Shown here in pieces: positions 43,982-47,758 of a DNA stretch of 47,758 bases (position 1 is the stretch's first letter; each line of letters opens with the position of its first letter). The stretch is taken from NCBI RefSeq assembly GCF_003284725.1, contig NZ_PGTO01000023.1, positions 1 to 47,758 of the forward strand, given 5' to 3'. The stretch comes from Paramagnetospirillum kuznetsovii. GTDB lineage: Bacteria > Pseudomonadota > Alphaproteobacteria > Rhodospirillales > Magnetospirillaceae. The translations under genes and the position numbers were made by a program. Under the pieces are notes generated by a model. It had not been told where the DNA came from. It searched no databases and saw nothing but the letters and a program-made list of their open reading frames with translations.

Positions 43982-46252
43982 TCAGGTTTCCAAAGCCGCA
44001 GGCACGCGAAAGCGGAAGGACGACCCCTGCCCCGGCTCGGACTCGACGGTAATGGTGCCACCATGACGCTCGGCGATCTTACGGCAGATGGCTAATCCGA
44101 TTCCGGTCCCATCATAATCTTGGCGGGTGTGCAGGCGCTGGAAAATGCCGAAGATCCGCTCGAAATACTGTGGCTCGATACCGATGCCATTGTCCGAGAC
44201 GCTGAACTCGTAGTGTTCATCGATCCTGCGGCAATCAACGGAAACCTCCGGCACCCGTCCCTCGGCCCGGTATTTGATGGCATTGCCGATCAGATTTTGG
44301 AACAGCCGGGCAATCTGGCCCGAATCTCCCAGGATGGAGGCCCGCCCCACCGAATCATCCACGCGGACCATGGCCCCGCATTCGTCGATGGCCAATGAAA
44401 GATTGCGGATGGCGAGTTCGACGGCATTGCCGACATTCATGGGCAACATGGGCGAACCGCGCCGGTCGATCCGCGAAAACTCCAGCAGATCGAGCACCAA
44501 CTGGTCTAACCTCTGCGCCCCCTCGCGAGCGAACTCCAGGAAGTCGTGACCGTCCTTGTCCAACACGTCGCCGTAGCGACGGCGCAGCAGCGAAAGATAA
44601 CTGGAGACCATGCGGAGCGGCTCGCGCAGATCGTGGCTTGCCACATAGGCAAACTGCTCCAGCTCCGCATTGGAATGTTCCAAGGCGGCCGTCTTCGACC
44701 GCAAATCCGTCTCCCAGCGACAACGCTCCGTGATATCGCGGGCGATGACGAAGTGATACAGCACACCCTCGTGCCCCACATCCTTGCTGACGATCTCGAC
44801 CGGAATCGAGCGCCCGTCCCGCGTGAGCAGCGAGCTTTCGAAGCAGCTGGCCGCACAGTTCGGCTCGGTGGGTCTCGGCGCGATCTCGGCGATGATGTCG
44901 GACAGAATGCGGCCGACCAACTGATCGGCGGTCCAACCCAATTGTTCCTGAGCAAAGGGATTGGTGTAGATGAGGGTCCAATCGCCATCGGCGAGAAACA
45001 CCATTTCCGCCGAATTTTCCACCATGGTATTGATCAGGAACAAGTCGCGGGCGGTCTTTCGCAATTCATCATTTTGCCGGGTCAGGTCCGCCTTGTAACG
45101 CCCGACCAGTCGTCTGGTCAGCACCGAGAACCATACCCCGATGGCAACGGAAGCCGCGACGCCCACGGCAAGGGCGGTCACCGTCAACTGTATTTTATCC
45201 TGAATGCTGCGCGCCAAGGCCCCGCGCCGTTCGGCTGTGGCGGCGGCGACGTCATCCGTGAACAGCCCTGCCGCCAGAGTCCAGCCCCAATCCTCCTTGC
45301 GCGAGACATAAGTCAGCTTGGTGGCCTGGGGCCCGTCATCGCCAACACGGGCCCAGTCATAGCTGACGAATCCGTCACCCTTTTCGGCTTTGCTCAGGAT
45401 GGTCCGAGCAACAGCCTGATTGTCCGGGTTCAATTCCGTGATGGGCAGTCCTTCGCTCCAAGGCTGCGACGGCGCCACCAAAATCCGGCCTTCATTGGCC
45501 AATACGGCGATATAGCCAGATCCGTCCTTGCCAAAACGGAAACTCCGCAGGCGTGCCAATGCCTCATCCTTCAGACCGGCTTCCTCATCGCTCACATACT
45601 GGCCGGTGCCGATCAGCCAGTCGAACGGCTTGAAATGGCGGACATAGGCGATCTTATCGGCCATCTCGCGGCTGTTGCCCGGCGCATACCAGCGATAGCG
45701 GGAAAAACCATCGCCCACCGGCCGACCCGCCGCCTCGATCAGGCCCCGCATGATGTAATGGCCGGTATCGTCGCGATTGTTCATGAGCGACGTTCCTTCC
45801 AGCTTGCGGCCGATGGGCAGCAGCACACAGGTTCCGTCCATTCCGTCGATGAAAAAGTACCCCTTGCCGCCGAAAAACCGCAACGGCCGCAAGGCCTCGG
45901 CGATCAGAACCTTGATTTCGCTTTCGGGACGGCGCCCCCTTTCTTGCTCATAGATGGCCTCGGCCAAAGCATGAGCTTCATCCACCTGTTCGCGAATTCT
46001 GGCCTTCAGGACGGATTCGGCGCGGACCCTCAGATTGGCAAGGAAGCCCTTGGCGGTCTCCACTTGGCGAACCAGCATTTCCTCGCCTTCACGAATCTGC
46101 TGGGCCTCGAGGGAGCGAATATTGACTTCATATTCCTCTGTGATCTGGCGGATGAAAAAGTAGCCGAGACCAAGCACCAGTACGCTCGCCGCGAAGACCG
46201 TACCGGCGAGTTGAAGCCTGGAAATCAGCCGTTCATCCACGACGAGACGCAT
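43982..46252 (-). CDS. Membrane sensor histidine kinase (double Cache, PAS, HisKA, HATPase)
   Basis: 756 residues from ATG 46252, with AAGGGG upstream. Helix 1 at about 12-33 (LQLAGTVFAASVLVLGLGYF) and helix 2 near 350-372 enclose two Cache-like domains (GKGYFFIDGMDGTCVLLPIG and, later, GKDGSGYIAVLANEGRILVA). A PAS domain follows (MVFLADGDWTLIYTNPFAQE, ending VIARDITERCRW). HisKA has FAYVASHDLREPLRMVSSYL with His540; the ATPase has LIGNAIKYRAEG, DNGIGIEPQYFERIF and GTGIGLAICRKIAE. Kinase and linker are close in style to the kinase at 30469-32235, as if from an ancestral duplication. No response regulator is beside it. Small organic acids are a common ligand of such Cache sensors. Confidence 0.92.
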   Translation of the reverse strand: MRLVVDERLISRLQLAGTVFAASVLVLGLGYFFIRQITEEYEVNIRSLEAQQIREGEEMLVRQVETAKGFLANLRVRAESVLKARIREQVDEAHALAEAIYEQERGRRPESEIKVLIAEALRPLRFFGGKGYFFIDGMDGTCVLLPIGRKLEGTSLMNNRDDTGHYIMRGLIEAAGRPVGDGFSRYRWYAPGNSREMADKIAYVRHFKPFDWLIGTGQYVSDEEAGLKDEALARLRSFRFGKDGSGYIAVLANEGRILVAPSQPWSEGLPITELNPDNQAVARTILSKAEKGDGFVSYDWARVGDDGPQATKLTYVSRKEDWGWTLAAGLFTDDVAAATAERRGALARSIQDKIQLTVTALAVGVAASVAIGVWFSVLTRRLVGRYKADLTRQNDELRKTARDLFLINTMVENSAEMVFLADGDWTLIYTNPFAQEQLGWTADQLVGRILSDIIAEIAPRPTEPNCAASCFESSLLTRDGRSIPVEIVSKDVGHEGVLYHFVIARDITERCRWETDLRSKTAALEHSNAELEQFAYVASHDLREPLRMVSSYLSLLRRRYGDVLDKDGHDFLEFAREGAQRLDQLVLDLLEFSRIDRRGSPMLPMNVGNAVELAIRNLSLAIDECGAMVRVDDSVGRASILGDSGQIARLFQNLIGNAIKYRAEGRVPEVSVDCRRIDEHYEFSVSDNGIGIEPQYFERIFGIFQRLHTRQDYDGTGIGLAICRKIAERHGGTITVESEPGQGSSFRFRVPAALET

Positions 46253-46676
46253 GCCCAAATCCGCCCCTTCAAGACATGACCTTTCATTATAACATGGCAC
46301 CGATATTTTGACAGCGATCAACGCCCCCACCGAGTCCGCCACAGCCCGCAATTGAACGCGATAAGTAATATTTTTCTATTTCCACAGGCGGGCGCGAGGC
46401 CGAATTTGGGTGCGCAGCCACCATCTTCATGGCCTTGGCCGCTCGACCATATGAAGCGTGTGGCCATTGATAAAAATCACCACGGTCGTCAGACATTGTC
46501 TTCCTATTGTGTTTTTATTCATCTTTCATTCACACACCCCCATATTGCAGCGCAATAATTGTAAGCGCCCACAACAACAGACTCGACTCCCATTCAGTGT
46601 GATGCTATGTAACTTTCATGAACGCCCGCGGCCTCATTGAGGCGAGGGCTTTTTTTATGCCCGGGGGGCTTTGACG
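46253..46676 (+). promoter_or_regulatory. AT-rich intergenic leader before the giant repeat-protein gene
   Basis: 424 bases between the divergent kinase and the repeat-protein gene. The part 46350-46600 is AT-rich, unlike the surrounding sequence, and presumably carries promoters for both directions; I could not fix a reliable -35/-10 pair. It ends in a strong intrinsic terminator. No convincing small gene is present. Confidence 0.5.
46624..46656 (+). terminator. Strong intrinsic terminator in the leader of the giant gene
   Basis: GCCC, a 3-base bulge and GCCTC pair with GAGGC, a 2-base bulge and GGGC around loop ATT, immediately followed by seven T. It points along the plus strand, ends 20 bases before the ATG at 46677, and has no plus-strand gene upstream within the window. 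It would therefore stop a transcript started in the leader, implying attenuation or a small RNA that ends here. Confidence 0.75.
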
Positions 46677-47758
46677 ATGGCTGAGACAGAAAACCATCAG
46701 ACCGGCAATCAAACCGGAACTGTGGATGAAGATGCGCATCAGTCACTGGATGATCTGACCGTCCTTCAAAACGTCGCTGATCAGAATTTGGGCGAGGTCC
46801 GACTGAATGTCGCCCGCCCGGTCGAGACCAGTGACGGCCAACTCAGCCGCCTGGCCGACATCCACGCCGGATCCACCAGTGCTCCGCAGGTGCTCGTCCA
46901 AACCGCGGCGGGAGTGGGAAAGTCAGCCGACCTCGACATCGCCATCGACCATGCGGGAACCACAGGCACTATCGATGCCATCGACACGATTCAGCTTGCC
47001 CCGTCCAATCCGAACGAGATCAACACCACCGTCTCGACAGCCCCCGCAAGCATTGCCGTCTCTTTCGACGCTCCGATTCTAGAGCAGCCCAAGGCTGAAA
47101 CTCCGGAGCCCGTCGCCCCCCAGTCGGCCCCGGTTATCGCGCAACCCGCAGCAGCAGCAGCAGCGATCGCGCAGCAGCAATCACAGGCGCCGACCGCCGA
47201 GGCCGCAGCCGAAGATCAAACCACCACCACAACAACCTTGGACAATACCGAAAACAGCGCGCCGACCACCTCGGACGTGAATCTGGGCAGCGTCAACGAA
47301 GACCACTCCATCACCTTCACCAAGGCGCAGCTGCTGGCCAATGCCACGGATGCAGACGGCGACACCCTGTCGGTCAGCAATATCAACGTCAGCAACGGCA
47401 CCCTGGTCGAGAACGCCGACGGCACCTACACCTTCACCCCCGACGCCAATTACAATGGCGAAATCGATCTCACCTACACCATTTCGGACGGTAATGGCGG
47501 CACCACCACCGGTTCTGCCAGTTTCGAGGTCGCCGCCGTCAACGATGGCCCGACCACGTCGGCGGTCAGCCTGACCGGCGCCAACGAGGACAATTCCGTC
47601 ACCTTCACCAAGGCGCAATTGCTCGCCAATGCGTCCGATATCGAGGGCGACACCCTCTCGGTCGCGAGCGTGTCCGCCAATAACGGCACCCTGGTCGAGA
47701 ACGCCGACGGCACCTACACCTTTACCCCCGACGCCAATTACAACGGCGCCGTGGATGT
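46677..47758 (+). CDS. Giant cadherin-like tandem-repeat protein, 5' end (partial)
   Basis: Open to the end of the window (360 codons seen); it begins MAETENHQTGNQTGTVDEDA after GGGGGG. Residues 1-190 have no signal peptide, are acidic and low complexity in parts (an Ala run, then a Thr run), and look like the N-terminal part of a type I-secreted adhesin. Then come repeats of 96 residues: the first starts at 47259 and the second at 47547. Each has the pattern NED..FTKAQLLANA.D.DGDTLSV, NGTLVENADGTYTFTPDANY and LTYTISDGNGG, the cadherin-like or tandem-95 repeat. DNA identity between repeats is high. The protein is probably very long, Ca2+-binding and secreted or surface-attached. Whether RTX repeats and a type I secretion signal occur lies outside the window. 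Confidence 0.88.
   Translation, partial: MAETENHQTGNQTGTVDEDAHQSLDDLTVLQNVADQNLGEVRLNVARPVETSDGQLSRLADIHAGSTSAPQVLVQTAAGVGKSADLDIAIDHAGTTGTIDAIDTIQLAPSNPNEINTTVSTAPASIAVSFDAPILEQPKAETPEPVAPQSAPVIAQPAAAAAAIAQQQSQAPTAEAAAEDQTTTTTTLDNTENSAPTTSDVNLGSVNEDHSITFTKAQLLANATDADGDTLSVSNINVSNGTLVENADGTYTFTPDANYNGEIDLTYTISDGNGGTTTGSASFEVAAVNDGPTTSAVSLTGANEDNSVTFTKAQLLANASDIEGDTLSVASVSANNGTLVENADGTYTFTPDANYNGAVD

Overview
The window reads as chromosomal DNA of a GC-rich, motile, respiratory alphaproteobacterium, most likely Rhodospirillales and Magnetospirillum-like. That is inferred from gene content and protein style (nadA-nadC-nadB order, epmB-efp pair, DUF420 next to ctaB, an HpnL-type membrane protein, many chemoreceptors and multi-domain kinases), not from a database match. 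Genes are densely packed, with short intergenic gaps holding palindromic repeats and hairpins. I found no insertion sequence, phage, CRISPR array, rRNA or magnetosome gene. One tRNA gene (Arg, CCG) is present.

Positions 201-6314, minus strand: epmB, efp and suhB (EF-P modification, EF-P, inositol-monophosphatase family), then an exported proline-rich OmpA-like protein, a MotA/TolQ-like channel subunit and a MotB/OmpA-like partner with a long coiled coil. The last three look like a proton-driven, wall-anchored machine that is not obviously flagellar. Positions 6425-15177, plus strand: a small protein, an ArsB/SLC13-type permease, a DUF420 protein and ctaB (heme O synthase), an EAL protein with a degenerate GGDEF, a ClsC-like phospholipase D, ubiA, a small two-gene membrane cassette and a methyltransferase. 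Positions 15257-19583, minus strand: a compact operon nadA-nadC-nadB followed by a cyclic-nucleotide-binding protein and a FliL-like exported protein, i.e. NAD synthesis from aspartate plus two riders.

Positions 19741-27338 are mixed single genes: a lone receiver domain convergent with a bacteriohemerythrin, CPD photolyase, a small membrane protein, the ribosome-rescue factor ArfB, a hexapeptide acetyltransferase, a SlyD-like FKBP fused to a membrane domain, tRNA-Arg, two coupled membrane proteins, an SDR oxidoreductase and a small exported protein. After a roughly 730-base gap with an AT-rich end, 28072-46252 is dominated by signalling: three membrane histidine kinases, three chemoreceptors (one with a periplasmic CxxCH heme-c motif) and a STAS protein. 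Embedded in it are a mini P-loop protein, a TPR-methyltransferase, a second methyltransferase, and a flippase-like gene closely followed by a glycine-amidinotransferase homologue.

The window ends inside the first repeats of a cadherin-like tandem-repeat surface or secreted protein (from 46677), whose leader carries a strong intrinsic terminator just before the start codon. The most unusual items are the flippase/amidinotransferase pair, the heme-c chemoreceptor, the FKBP-membrane fusion, the non-flagellar stator locus, and the terminator in the leader of the repeat-protein gene.
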